DNA of 64,000 nucleotides from Eublepharis macularius (GCF_028583425.1 NC_072790.1:210406897-210470896), one strand, 5' to 3'; counted from the first letter of the stretch, positions 43,425 through 55,345 are shown. Notes: generated from the sequence alone by a model not told the origin. Made by a program: numbers and translations.

Positions 43425-44685
43425 ATGGTTTTTACCTGGTGCTTAAAGCTTAACAAGCTTGGCACTAGGAGATGTACTTGAGAGGAAAGCTTTCCACAGC
43501 TGAGAAATCATCATAGAAAAGGCCATCTCTGGTCACCAGCCACCATACTTCAGAAAATGGATAATGCAGATCAAAACCTGTGTTGTACATCTTAACAGAG
43601 TGGCAGTAGACGATAGATCAAATCCTTGGTACCAGATCATTAGGACCTTCCAAGGTAAGCACCACCAGATTTCAAATTGTGCATACTTGTTCCTAAAAAA
43701 TGGATTGGATGCCTATTTGTTCATAGGCATCCAATCCATTTTTTGTAACCAACTCCTCTCTTTGTTCAGGACAATATGCTAGGTCCTATTTTATTTTCAC
43801 CCTGTGGGGTAGATTTGGTTGTGAGATGGTGACTGAACCAAGATCATAAAGTAACTCTCACAACTGAGGTGGAATCTGAACACAAGCCTCTCTTGTATCA
43901 CCTTCAGCATGTAGTTGCCTAGATATACCTAGATTTTAAAAGAAAGTATAAGAATGAATGAAAATGACCATTAAGGCAATACAAAAGCAGTGAAAAATGT
44001 ATTCTTTCCCTTGCTCCCTTGTTCAGTCTTCCAATTTCCAGAACTGTTGGCCCAAGTGTTTAGATTTTATTGAGTCTCAAAGAAAGAAAATGGGCAATTT
44101 TAAATTTGCATAATTTTAACATTAACAGACATATAAAAGTAGGCATTCTGTGAGGAAGCTGGGTAAAGGTTACATGGATTAAAATTCCACCCAGTGGCCC
44201 CAAACATTTGAGAACATGAGGTCTATATCAGGGCTAATTAGAAATGTGGGAGGCCATCCTTAATTATGCACACCCCAAACCAGGGTCCCTAAGTTTCTGG
44301 AGTTGGGTGTTGGGTTCCTGTCACTGGGGCTGAGGACTGGTATTGAAAGGTATCATTCTGCTGTATCTAGAGTTTATTAAGAGGCCTGGCCAATCTGGAG
44401 GTATTATACTGCCTGCCAGTTGCTGTAGAGATTATTGTTCACTGAAGTTCATAACGAATTAACTAATTTGGAAGTGAGCTAGGGGAAGCTTTCCTAACAT
44501 TAGTGGAGACTGATTTCCTCCTGAGCCTGAAAATAGCTCTGAGGCTCCAGCAAATGCAGTTCCAGATAGCTTGGAATACGATCCTAAAAACACTTTCCAG
44601 GAATTAAGCCATGTTTAATAAAATGGGATTTAGGAGTGCCCTCCTCAGTATAGCCATCTGTTGATTTTGGCCTCATGCTATTCAT
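43425..44685. other. No gene seen; degenerate SINE-like patch
   Basis: Mostly unique. A degenerate minus-strand SINE-like body may lie at 43785-43915 (CACCCTGTGGGGTAG, GGTGACTGAACCAAGATCA). A perfect hairpin at 43695-43744 is listed separately. Confidence 0.35.
43695..43744. repeat. Perfect 22-bp inverted repeat with 6-nt loop
   Basis: AAAAAATGGATTGGATGCCTAT (43695-43716) is followed by TTGTTC and the exact reverse complement (43723-43744). A perfect stem of this length in otherwise unique DNA points to a recent inverted duplication; a hairpin RNA is possible but nothing shows transcription. Confidence 0.9.
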
Positions 44686-44689
44686 TTCC

Positions 44690-44900
44690 TAGTCCTTCTT
44701 CTATGGTATTTAGTCTGCCATGCTTGGTCAGACCGGTGGCCCACCCAATTCAGAATTTTGTTCCACAGACTAATCAACCAAATGCTTGTCTGTTTGCAAG
44801 AAACTATGCAAGCAGGGTCAGGTCGTGATATCCATCTTCTCCACTGTATTTAATATATGCTGCCTAGAATGGTTCAGTTTCTAGTTCCACACATTAAACA
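44690..44900 (-). mobile_element. CR1 LINE 3' end, degenerate
   Basis: TGCTTGGTCAGACCGGTGGCCCACCCAATTC and TTTTGTTCCACAGAC are the reversed CR1 3' blocks (compare 'GGATCAGACCAGTGGCCCATC'). The copy is diverged and short. Confidence 0.5.
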
Positions 44901-44904
44901 AGAG

Positions 44905-45370
44905 AGGAAGAAAGTATTTAGGTGGTTTTCATTAGGAGAAAATTGAGTTATATTATTCAGTGTCAAATATTCAACATCAGTATTACTTAGTAAATGTGTG
45001 TGAGATCCTCTGAAAACTCTGAAGCACTATACCGCCTAAATAGTGGTATGTATTCAAACACTGGTGTACTTCACAGAGCAGAACTTGCCCACTTCATTTT
45101 CTTGCTTCAGTCCTTTGAGCTCCCAACATATTGTTCCTAAGGGTCAGTGGAGTCTCAGGAACAGCATAGGGGTCTAAAATGGGGGGGGGTCTGTAGTAGT
45201 AGGCATCTGTGGAAAGGGATCAGTCGAAACTGAGGCCTCCTATGCCTCAAATGGAAATGCCATTCTGTTAGAGGAATTGCATAGATGGGCACATACCATT
45301 ATCTGTGGTCTTATTGTTCTTTTAATTATTTAAAGCTAATAAACTAATTCAGATCCCATAATTTTTACAT
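44905..45370. other. No gene seen
   Basis: Unique sequence with a G-run at 45181; nothing recognised. Confidence 0.35.
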
Positions 45371-45371
45371 G

Positions 45372-45620
45372 GAAGGGCCAGTTTGGTGTAGTGGTTAAGA
45401 GCAGCAGGACTCTAATCTGGAGAACCGGGTTTGATTCCCCACTCCTCCGCTTGAAGCCAGATGGGTTACCTTGGGTCAGTCTCAGCTCTCCAGAGCTCTC
45501 TCAGCCCCACCCACCTCACAGGGTGATTCTTGTGGGGATAATAATAATGATATATCGCTCTGAGTGGGTGTTATGTTGTCCTGAAGGGCGGTATATAAAT
45601 CAAATGTTATTATTATATTA
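45372..45620 (+). repeat. tRNA-derived SINE, well preserved
   Basis: Head CCAGTTTGGTGTAGTGGTTAAGAG (A box), GGGTTTGATTCCCCAC (B box), body TTGGGTCAGTCTCAG and CACCTCACAGGGTGATTC, end TGTCCTGAAGGGCGGTATATAAATC, then a (TTA)n tail. The best copy of the family in the window. Confidence 0.85.
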
Positions 45621-45794
45621 TTATAATGTTATAAATATAAATCTTTCAGTCTGTCATGTTTAAATATCCTCAGACTTTTAAAAAGAGTGATCTAAGTCTG
45701 TCATGACATATATCTCAACCAGTGGCTCAACCAGTTGCTCCCATCCTACTTGTGTCTGTGTAAACTTGCCTCTGCTCACATGGTTACTCTGTGG

Positions 45795-48112
45795 CTCCTT
45801 TAACAACAACAACAACAACATTTGATTTATATACCACCTTTCAGGACAACTTAATGCTACACTCAGAGTGGTATACAAAGTGTGTTATTATTATTCTCAA
45901 GACAATCACCCTATCAGATGGGTAGGGCTGAGAGAGCTCTGAGAGAGCTGTGATTGACCCAAAGTCATCCAGCTGGCTTCAAGCAGACGAGTGGGGAATC
46001 AAACCCAGTTCTCTAGTTGCATCAGTCCCTATGTTAAATACCTGAGATAAGTTAACTATCCTGGATGTATTATTATGCAAAGAAGGCACCAATGAATATT
46101 AAAGACTGAAGGAAGGAAGGCAGGAGGATATGAATCAAGCATCTCCTTAGCAGAAGTGGAAGACTTCTCCAGCTCTTCCAACTCCCCCATTCCCACAAAA
46201 AGCAACACACAAGAACTGACCACTTTCAGTGATGCTACCAGCTAATGCCTTCAAGTTAAAACAGTGACCTTACAGATGTGCCAGTGGAACTGCTGCAGGA
46301 GTTTTCTTTTCAGCGTGTCTTCTCTACAAGGAATAATGATGGTTTGGACTGAACAGTGAAATAGTAGATGCTGGAGGGAAAGGCCCCATTGGAACTGGAG
46401 GTGATGAGAGCAACCAAAGGACTCTGAGAGAATCACCATGGCTTCCCAACTGTTGGCTTGGCTCTTCAGCTTGCCTATTGCAGTGGTCTACGGGTCCTTA
46501 TTGCTCTTCCTTTCCATTTTGCACAATGTGTTCCTCCTCTACTATGTGGACACCTTTGTTTCTGTTTACAAGACTGGTAAACTTTCCTTTTGGATTGGGG
46601 AGACTGTGTTTCTGATCTGGAATAGTCTCAATGATCCTCTCTTTGGCTGGTTGAGTGATCAGGCTTTCCTTAGCACACTACAGTCTGGAATAGAGATATC
46701 TTCTCCAGAAGTAGTCTTGAAGGGACTCAAGGCCCTAAACCGAAATGGCCCCCTTTTTGCTTTGACCTTCCTGGCTTTCTGGATTGCATGGGCTTCTCCA
46801 GGTTTACAGTTTCTCATCTGCCTCTGTATGACAGTTTCCTCACCATGGTGGATCTCAACCAGAATGCCTTGCTTGCTGACTTGCAGTGTCTGCAAAGGAC
46901 AGGATTGGGCTCAACTTCTGCTCATCGCTCTTCAGTGCCATTGGCCCCCTCTCGGTCTTCAAGTCCTATGCTGTATGGAACAAGGAGGACTTCTTCTCTT
47001 TCCGGATATTTTGTGTGGCTGTGGCTCTTGCTTCAGGAGTTGGCTTCACCATGGCCACATGGCTGCTAAAGGCAAAGGTTTCAGAGTGAAGGGTGAGTGA
47101 AATGGAATGAAAGAGCAGCTTTAAAAGAATTTTAATAGACAAGCCATCTGTGCAGCAGGAGAAGAGAATCACTCTGGCAGAATATCTCAAACAGCTCTCT
47201 AGGCATCGCAACTTCCTCTGGTTTGTGTCGATGAATCTTATACAGGTTTTTCACTTCCACTTTAACAACTGCTTCCCTCTCTTTCTGGAGCTTCTGCTGT
47301 TAGATCATATCTCTCTCTCCATGGGATCATTTCTGCTGGGAGTTTCCTATGTAACCCCTCCTCTCAACAACCTGTATTTCTTGTCTCTTTGTCAGAGGCG
47401 GGGTGTGTATGCTGTGGTGCAGGGGCTTTTCTTCTGGAAGATGTTACTCCGCATGATTATGCTCTTCACTTGAGCAGACTGGATGTACCTGCTCTGTTTC
47501 TTTATAGCTGTTTACTGAAGGAGCATGCAAGCTGTTGAACCTTGTGGTCACTGACTTGGTAGATGAAGACTTGGTGCAGAATCAGAGATAGCAGGCTGCC
47601 TCAGCCCTCTTGTTTGGCATGGTTGCCTTGGTAACCAAGCCTGGCCTGACTTTTGCCCCATTGATTGGCACTCGGCTACTGTGTGCTTACACAGATGGCA
47701 AATTAGGAAGGTTGCCAGTCTAAATTGCAGGTTAGAGTCCAAATCTGCCATTTGAAGACGGGAGTTCTTCCTGCCACTGAGTCTACTTTAAGGAGAGGAC
47801 TTCATCTAACATTTCACACATGGAATCCTTTCTCCCAAGCAAATCCTCTTGATCAGATTCAACTCAGCCTCATTCATGAGGAAGTGTTTTTCTCCTGCAC
47901 AAGAAATTATCTGAGACTGCAAACAGAAAGTGATGAAAAGGAGACCATTACATTTGAGACTAATATAATAGAATGTGGAATGGCTTTTGAATAGAAACCA
48001 TGATTGTCATCTTGCTGTTGGAAATAAAATATCAAAACCATAATCTTAAAAAAAAAAACCGGTTCTCTAGAATAGAATTCTGCCCCTCTTAACCACTACA
48101 CAAAGCTGCAAG
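45795..48112 (-). repeat. tRNA-derived SINE split by a processed pseudogene
   Basis: The body and tail lie at 45795-46016 ((CAA)n, then TATATACCACCTTTCAGGACAAC and the GAATCAAACCCAGTTCTCTAG B-box side). The head lies at 48062-48112 (GTTCTCTAGAATAGA, CTCTTAACCACTACAC). GTTCTCTAG is present on both sides of the insert (46008-46016, 48062-48070), its target duplication. Confidence 0.8.
46017..48061 (+). pseudogene. MFSD13A: Processed pseudogene of MFSD13A (TMEM180)
   Basis: Intronless cDNA-like copy of a multi-exon major-facilitator-family membrane protein gene whose substrate is not settled. The start ATG at 46438 (ACCATGG) gives [51 protein letters not shown] and LQFLICLC. Later parts: [20 protein letters not shown] and [20 protein letters not shown] (47160-47470), VFTEGACKLLN-like and [19 protein letters not shown]-like (47505-47660). 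About 420 bp of 5' untranslated sequence, AATAAA at 48023, a poly(A) run at 48048-48058 and a 9-bp duplication GTTCTCTAG show L1-type retroposition. Lesions: shifts near 46824 and 46890, TGA at 47087, 47108 and 47471, a small deletion with shift near 47505, TAG at 47589. Not functional. Confidence 0.92.
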
Positions 48113-48177
48113 CAATGAACTCACAAAGGCTAGGCATTGCTTGCTTTATATGCTAAGCATGCAATTAAGTGGTGGCT

Positions 48178-48415
48178 TTATTTATTTATTTAGATATTTG
48201 TACCCTGCTTTTCTCCCCAGGGGGACCCAAACTGACTTACAACATAATTCTCCCCTCTTCCATTTTATACTCACAACGACAATCCTTTTAGGTAAGTTAG
48301 GCTGAGAGACAATGACTGGCTGAGGTCATCCATAGAGGATCCATGGCAAAGCAAAGAGATTCGCCTGGCCTGGGGTCTCTCAGTACCGAGTCTGACACTC
48401 TTAACATTACACCAT
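48178..48415 (-). repeat. tRNA-derived SINE, second family
   Basis: Starting at an ATTTATTT tail, then TTGTACCCTGCTTTTCTCCCCAG, TCTCCCCTCTTCCATTTTA, GGTAAGTTAGGCTGAGAG and a decayed B-box side (CTCAGTACCGAGTCTGAC). It is the reverse of the family at 10205, 50590 and 52095. Confidence 0.65.
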
Positions 48416-48419
48416 ACTT

Positions 48420-49095
48420 TATAGATCCATTTGCAATGCATGAACTCAAATTGGCATGGGAGCATCTTTGGAAGGAGCAACAACCATAGCAGTCAGGGTA
48501 CATTAAGATATTCTTGTACTTTTAATGACAAATCAAAGCCTCACATTATATGCCAGGGTACATGCAAAGGAAGCTTAATACTGCTGTAGGCATACCCAGG
48601 CAATATACCTAGGCAATTCAAGCAATATCTTTTCTATATATGTGTGTCGTGCTATTAAAATATTTTAAAAGGCATTCATTAGTATTATTCATTACACCAA
48701 AAGTAAATCTATTTGACGTTATAATTAACTTAAAAATCACACAAGCAATAAATATACAATTGCATTCCTTTTAATACATTAAATTGGTAATTCAGTTTAT
48801 GCAACATGCTTTTAATTGATATTTTAAAATTTAATGGAGGTAAATTGCAATTAACAATAAAATTGTAAGCTGGTAAGCTGAATGCTAATATGGCACAGTG
48901 GAAGTTCCTTAAAATAAATAAGAAAAGGTGAAGTAGATATGATTCTTCAAAGTTCTCAATGACCTCTGGAAAATCAGAGGATATAATAACAAATGAATCC
49001 AGGCTTGCTCTAATACAACTGATTCTGTGAGTCCTGAGAGAGGGGGAGATGTTGGTAAACCAACTTTAGTTCTGCTGCTCCACAGTGACGCTGCT
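48420..49095. other. No gene seen; strongly AT-rich
   Basis: AT-rich unique sequence (48640-48900 especially). Nothing recognised. Confidence 0.4.
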
Positions 49096-49099
49096 TTCT

Positions 49100-49240
49100 A
49101 TTCATTCATTCATAACTTTTCTGTGCCACCTTTTCACCCAAATAGTGTCCCCAAAACAGTGAATATCCAAACTTCAAAAAATTAAAACACCATTTAGAAT
49201 GTTTATTCAGTCTGATTAAAACATATTAGCATACATTCAC
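49100..49240 (-). repeat. L2-type LINE tail
   Basis: ATTCATTCATTCATAAC at the left edge, then CTGTGCCACCTTTTCACCC and A-rich sequence form a reversed L2-type 3' end with its short tandem tail. Confidence 0.45.
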
Positions 49241-49282
49241 AAGACAATTGGGGAGGAGGGCCAATAAGAGTTACTGGGGGTA

Positions 49283-49700
49283 TGTCAGGATGTCAGTTCT
49301 CTAGCCAGAGTAATGCCATATTAACTTGTGTTATAAACTGTAGTTGTCTAGTTTTCCTCCCTCCAGGCTCAGGTGTCATCCAGGCTGCTCATATCCATGG
49401 GAGCGAAGAGCCTTATCTATCCAGTCCAGCCAACGACCTTGATGTCCTCGTCTTCTCATGCCTTCGCAGACAGGACTAGGGGGGAGGCTGGGAATGGGTG
49501 TTTGAAGTGTTGTAACTTTCCTTTTACATGCCATTCTCAACAAAGCCTTTGTTCAGCCAAGGGCCTCACCAGCCTTTGGATTATGGACACCTGTATCCTG
49601 AGCATAGTCTTTCAATAAACCTTTTGGAATCAAGAAACCTTGTGCTTCTTGCAAGAGGGGGGAGACAAACTCTAGATAACTGGGATTCTGTAGTCTGACA
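49283..49700 (+). mobile_element. Solo LTR (418 bp)
   Basis: It begins TGTCAGGATG and ends TAGTCTGACA, with the 5-bp duplication GGGTA on both sides (49278-49282, 49701-49705). An AATAAA signal sits at about 49614 with a GTGCTTCTTGC region after it. No internal part remains, so it is a recombination product of a longer LTR element. A related sequence lies at 63172-63560. Fossil. Confidence 0.8.
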
Positions 49701-49750
49701 GGGTATGCCAAACAAAACAAATAAGTCTTTATTTGTTTTTGTAAGACTCT

Positions 49751-49895
49751 GGCTGATTCTGCACACGTTGGATAATGCACTTTCCATGCACTTTATTAAT
49801 CATTTGGATTTTTTGTTCTGCACATGAAAAAATCCATTCCAAATGATCTATAAAGAGGATTGGAAGTGCATTATCCAACGTGTGCGGAATCAGCC
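49751..49895. mobile_element. Palindromic miniature element (CACACGTTG family), copy 2
   Basis: GGCTGATTCTGCACACGTTG and its inverted counterpart ending at 49895 enclose arms of about 58 bp (GATAATGCACTTTCCATGCAC, TCATTTGGA). The centre is TTTTTTGTTCTGCACATGAAAAAA. It matches 22351-22500. The target duplication is unclear. Confidence 0.75.
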
Positions 49896-49899
49896 AATG

Positions 49900-50585
49900 A
49901 CAGAGGGAGACAGAGTAATCTCCTTTGAGAAGGAGTTCCAAAGTTTTGGTGCCATGATCAAGAAGGTACTTCTTGGGTTGCCACTCATCTATCCTTAGTT
50001 TGCTGGGAGCACCCGAAGCAGGACCTTTGAAGATGACTGGAGTAGATGGATAGGTTCATATGGGAGAAGATGGTCCTTAAGGTACAGTGGCCCTAAGCTG
50101 TACAGGGCTTTAAAATTAATTATTGTGCCACCTAAAATGTGCCTTGCTAGATTACTCCTACAGTAAATCTAATCGAGCATTCATGTTCCATTAGTGACAC
50201 ACATAAAGATTGAATTGGGGGCTGATAATGTCAAAATGTAGTTTCTAATGGTGAACAAAGCACACAGATGCACACCCAGCTGATTATGAATGAACCTCAC
50301 ATCTCTGTGATGTTCAGAGACTGGACCCAGTTTGTGAAGGGCTTCCCAAAAGACAATCTCTCCTGTCACTTCTTCTCTTTCCCAAGCAAACTTTCCATTG
50401 AGGGGGAGCCAACAGTAGAGAGTGTTGGCTGGAGATGGCAGAGGATTTCTAAACGTTCTTAATGCTTGATACCTATTGCTATTAGGATGCATGGGAACTG
50501 TAGTATTCAGTTTCACCCATTTCAGTGGTTTGGGCCAGGAATGGAAACTACTACTCCCAACCACCTTAGCAACATCCAAGAAGCA
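49900..50585. other. No gene seen; possibly L2-type remains
   Basis: The sequence at 49920-50160 (GAGTTCCAAAGTTTTGGTGCC, CCCTAAGCTGTACAGGGCTTTAAA) resembles reversed LINE ORF2 3' sequence of the L2 type, but is too decayed to translate. The remainder is unique. Confidence 0.35.
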
Positions 50586-50589
50586 GTGT

Positions 50590-50745
50590 ACACAATAATC
50601 CTTCTTCAGTTTACCTTCATGAGAACCTTGTAAGGTAGGCTAGGCAATGAGAGAATGAATGGATCAAGGATATCTAGTGAGCTTCATGGCTGAGTTGGGA
50701 TTTGAACTTGGGTCTCTCTGGTTCTAGTCTAATATGCAAACCACT
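50590..50745 (-). repeat. tRNA-derived SINE, second family, fragment
   Basis: CCTTGTAAGGTAGGCTAGGCAA and TTGGGATTTGAACTTGGGTCTCTCTGG (B-box side) match the family at 48178 and 52095. Confidence 0.55.
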
Positions 50746-50924
50746 CTTTCATAAATAAATGCACCAGAGCTTGCATATTGCAAGATTTGAAAGACAGATG
50801 GATTTCCCCCACAGTATTCATTGAATCTCTAGAGGTGGCAGATATGAGACAGGCTTTGGCTGTGTGGCTTGCATAGCAATGAGACCACTAATAAATACAC
50901 AATACTCTCAAGGTTGGTGAAATT

Positions 50925-51085
50925 TACACCCAGTTTCCTGGGGGTAAATTGTAGATGCCTGGGGAAGGCAATGGCAAACCACCCCGTAACAAAAGCCTGC
51001 CAAGAAAACGCCGTGATGCGATGTCTCCCCCATGAGTCAGTAATGACTTGGTGCTTGCACAGGGGACTACCTTTACCTTTACTAC
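50925..51085 (+). repeat. Sauria-SINE/BovB-type 3' tail
   Basis: CTGGGGAAGGCAATGGCAAACC, CGTGATGCGATGTCTCC, GAGTCAGTAATGACTTGG and TGCTTGCACAGGGGACTACC ending CTTTACCTTT match 22780-22935 in order and orientation. Confidence 0.7.
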
Positions 51086-51089
51086 CCAT

Positions 51090-51640
51090 AAAAATGCTTA
51101 TGGACTATGCAGGTTGGTATATATAAATTAAATTTGCACCAGTTATGATCTATCAAGCAGAGCATAATCCTCCAGCCAGCTATAGGCTGACCTAAAGTGG
51201 GAGGTGGCTGCTGTTTAAAAAAATCACCCACAAAAAGTACCTGTATTGGTGATTTATTTTTCAGTGGGTGGTTTAAGAATGGGCGCATGCTGTCCATTCT
51301 CCTCTCCCCCTTCCTTTCCTGATGCCTGGTGACAGCTACACTCCAGAATGAGACTGTTCATAGAATGAGTTACTCAATCCACTGCACCTTAGTGCTCTGC
51401 TTCTATTCAAACTCCATCTTCTTCTGCCTAGTAACTGTGATATTATCATGTAGGCAAACTTAATTGGCTACCTGATGTTAAGTGGTCAGAAGAAGGCCAA
51501 TTTTGAATTTTTTAAAAAGGCACCAGTGATGCAATTGATGAGGGAGGGGGTCAGGAAACAGGAGTGAGTCAACACATAAAAGAAAGCTTTTGGCACTCTT
51601 TCAGGAAACATTTCATGGTCCTTGAAGGTCCTTTCCCCTT
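51090..51640. other. No gene seen
   Basis: Unique sequence; nothing recognised. Confidence 0.35.
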
Positions 51641-51649
51641 CAAAATGAT

Positions 51650-51823
51650 CATCCTACAATGTTAAAACATCAAGCCTCTCCACTGCTTGATGAATTTTCA
51701 GTTTTACTGCTTGATGAGAAGAGCAAAAACATGTTTCTAATGGCTTGTTTTTTACATTGTGACATAGTTTAAAATGTAAGCTGCTTGGAACAGAACTCTA
51801 AATAAATGAATGAATGAAAAAAG
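51650..51823 (+). repeat. L2-type LINE tail
   Basis: AT-rich sequence with AAAATGTAAGCTGCTTGGAACAG followed by CTAAATAAATGAATGAATG has the layout of an L2-type 3' end and short tandem tail. Confidence 0.45.
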
Positions 51824-52094
51824 AGGATAAGCAAGCTCCTCCTGATAGACCCAATAGCTGGTTTTTATTTCTAGATTTTGTAACACAGTGCACTAGGAAT
51901 GCACAGTTTGCTGTAGTGTTAGTTCATTTGTGTTTTTTCCCCTTTCCTCAAAATTAATGTTGCACTTATGTGCATTGCTGAACACTGTAATCATGATTTG
52001 ATTATGATTGCATCAAGCTTCACATGGCATGATGTGCCATTCTGGGTATTAATAAAACAAAGCACCACAAAACCAGTCTTGATGTAATTTTGAA

Positions 52095-52335
52095 CATATT
52101 TAATTTTATTTATGTACTTCCTTTATATCACATCTTTCTCACCAGTGGGAACTAAGAGCAGCTTGTGTCATTCTTCCCTTCTCCATTTTACTCTAACAAC
52201 AACCGTCTGAGATTGGTTAGGCTGGGAGTGTGTTCCTGACCCAAGACCACCCAACAAGATTCCATGGCAGAACGAGGAGTTAAACCAGGGTCTCCAAGTC
52301 CTAGTCCAACACTCTAACTACTAAACCATTCTGGC
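52095..52335 (-). repeat. tRNA-derived SINE, second family
   Basis: Tail TTTAATTTTATTTATG, body TCTTTCTCACCAGTGGGAAC, GAGATTGGTTAGGCTGGGAG, B-box side AACCAGGGTCTCCAAG and head end CTAACTACTAAACCATTCTGG: a nearly complete reversed copy. Confidence 0.7.
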
Positions 52336-52344
52336 ATTATGATT

Positions 52345-55300
52345 GCAGGCCCAGTGATGATTGCAGGCCCAGGGAGGAAAAGAGGCAAGGGGCAAGGTGA
52401 CAGAATACACCAGACAGCCTTGATGGAGTTGGAAGAAGCCACAACTTTATTGATTTACAGCTTGCGGAGCATTAGAGCTATATAAGGCACGGATCCCAGC
52501 ATTGGCTGAGAGGGGGATCAATGGAATGACAGTTAGTGGGATACCACATGGGTGGACCCCTCTGGGTGGACCCTCTGCCACCTGGGAGTGAGTATGCCCC
52601 GACAGCATGCATCTGCCATGCCTCATTCTCAAGATTTCTTAAGGGGATCACAGTAATAGGGAAACTGAGCTTGCAGGCCCCGTTTCCCCACAAATGGATC
52701 TGTACCCAGTGCCCAAACCACCCGCCACAAGAGCCACAAAACAGCTACTGCCAAAGCTCCTAGAGCCACAACCAACTCAGTAAACCATCCCAGATGTCCT
52801 GCAACCAAATGTCCTGTCCCCAGCTGGACAGCTGCACCATATCAGGCTAGAACAAAGCCTCCACTCTGAATGAGGAATCACCATACCCCCCTCCTGTCTC
52901 CACAAACTGTCCCACAGCTCTGTCCAACTTCCTCCAAGTGAGGTCGACTCTGTCCAGGTTGGCAGCCCTAAGTGATGTTCCACAGTCTGACCACAGTATG
53001 TGCATCTGAGGAAACAGGTCACAAAGGAGTTCCAGACTGGCCATGATAAAATGCCTCAAGTCCAAACCTTGTTATCTGCCCAAGTAGTTCTACCCCAGCT
53101 GGAGAACCAGAGCATTGGGGGGGGTCCCCCGATGACCACTGTGGCTAAGAACCATCAGTATCAGTGAGTCCCATAGCATTCCCCTGACACCGAACCAGAC
53201 AATGTTAACTGCACCCTCCAGCTCAAGCTGTGGGTCCCATCCAAAAAAAGACGTGTAGAGACCAACCTGGTACACAATGCTCTGACCTCCAGAGACTGCC
53301 AAGAGAGCATGTTAGTGAGCGGCTCCTAAACTGGATGAATGCAGGCCCTTGTAAGCACCAGGCCATCTCCCTATGGCCAGAATAAGGGATGACATAAAAT
53401 TGGCATTGTCTGCAACTGTAGCAGCCCCTATCCTTAAGGAATGAGTGCCAAACTCTGAAACTGGGAAGCCAGCTGCCCTGAGACAGGAACTGAGGATGGC
53501 AGAAAACTGAAACCAAGTCAGTGGAGAGTGGTCTCTGTGTGTTAGGATGGGGCCAGCATGCTGTGGGTGAACAGTGAGGTAGGCCGTAGTAGCTTAAATG
53601 GGCACAGTGCTGTATCTGGTGGTGCTCAGGTGGATGTACTTCCCTTTTCCCCTCTGGTTGGTCTTGGACTGAAGCAGGGGGATATGAACCATGGCTGCCA
53701 ACATGCTTCTGTCCTGATCCGTTATGGCGCACCTGGAATGTCCCATAAAAGGCCAGAAGAAAGGATGTCTGAAAGAGCTGCGCCTCATAAGGCGATTGGC
53801 AAATATTTGGGAGCTGTGACAGGATACTGGCCAGACCAGCTATGGATATGGAAAAGCAGGTGTCTGTGGCAGACAAAGCCACCCACCTCCAGCCCTCCAG
53901 AGCCTTTTAAGCCACAAAGGAGTTATATGAATTCAGGTATCCATGGTCCTTGCTGAAGAAGGAGATAGCTGCCGGATGGCCCCCATGGTCTTGCAGCAAG
54001 GCTTCGTTCTTTCAAACATGCCAAATATCATCTCAGAGATAGGCCAGTGAGCTGAACCACCTGAATTGGCAGCAAAGGCCAAGAACATGGAAGTGGCAGT
54101 GGAGTAGGCTTGAAGGGTAGAAGGAGCGATGGAGTTGAGTACTGCATTATAGTATGTTCCCAAGTTCCCACAGGTCTTCTGGAAACTGGTCCAGAGTATG
54201 ACATGCGACTGGGGCTAGGCCAATGAGTCTCTCCATCTGGAATCAAGACAAGCATCTGCAATGCTGTTATTCATGCCTGCTACAAGGCACTGGGCCACCT
54301 CTGAGCACAGCAGCACCCTCTCAGGTAAACCCTGAAGCCTGTGGTACCTGCCACTTCTGAATGCACCTGCAGGTCAAGCCCTAAGTCCACAGGTCCTGCC
54401 ACAGTAACACCCTGTTATAGTTGGTGAGAAAGATGATCCAAACCCCTAAGTCTTCCTTGATGCCCCTGGGGAGACAAATATGGTGGTGAGGAGTAGAGGC
54501 CCCACTTGTGACCTTGACCACGTGAGTGCAGAAGGGCTGCTTTGGTGAGAACACTCTTCATGCAAAATTCAGATGTCCAGTGGAGTTTCTTGAGAGTGTA
54601 TTTGTGGCAGGAAAGTGTCTGACTAAGGAGCTCCCTCGAGCTCTCTAACTTATCATGGGGAAGCTGGGACTGCCCCTGAACTGACTCCAGCTCCTCAATC
54701 TCAAAATAAACCAGCTGGGTAGCTGGCCCCTCAGATTTTTCCCATGAGAGGGAGACCCCCAGATCTTGGGCCAGGGCCTGGAAGGTACCCAAGTGATCGA
54801 TTCAGGCTGGGCTGCCCAGAGTACCCACGATCAAAAAAATCATCCAGGTAAGGTGTAATGTGTGGGAACCCATTCAATTCTTTGCAGCCCATTCCAAGAA
54901 TGTACTGAAAGTCTTAAAGGCAGCACAGGCTATAGAGCAACTCATCGGCATGGCCTTGTCCACATACCACTTATCATTAAATTTAAAGCCCAGCAGGCAG
55001 AAGTTATTGGAGTGCACTGGCAGGAACCTGAAAGCTGACTGTACATCACATTCGGCCATGAAGGCACCCGGGCTCCAGGACCGAACCAGCCTCACCACTT
55101 GATTGAAGGAGGCATACTTTACAGAACACAGCCTGTCCTGATTGGCTGGCCTGGGATTTGAATTGAGGCAGCCTGAGCCACCCCACAGAGGCTGCAGGAA
55201 GCCTCCCCACTCTCCAAATGCGAAAGCCACCATACCCCTCACTCCTCTCCCCTCTCTGTGGCCCACAACCAGATCCCTCAGGTAAGTTTGCATTAACAGC

Positions 55301-55345
55301 AGCATCTGTGGTGTTTTAACTGGAGCAGATATACACACTGGTTGA
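52345..55345 (-). mobile_element. DIRS-like (tyrosine-recombinase) retrotransposon fossil
   Basis: Minus-strand parts in order: reverse transcriptase at about 55310-54880 (AECDVQSAFRFLPVH, GFKFNDKWYVDKAMPMSCSI, TFLEWAA), RNase H side at about 54790-54420 (LGVSLSWEKSEGPATQLVYF), tyrosine-recombinase side at about 54165-53230 (LQAYSTATSMFLAFAANSG). A terminal region with AATAAA lies near 52450. The 5' gag side is missing. Broken, with many breaks; old. Confidence 0.8.

Noticed and set aside
46438-47470. Functional MFSD13A gene
   Set aside because: Intronless, polyadenylated, with a target duplication and several stops and frameshifts; a processed pseudogene.
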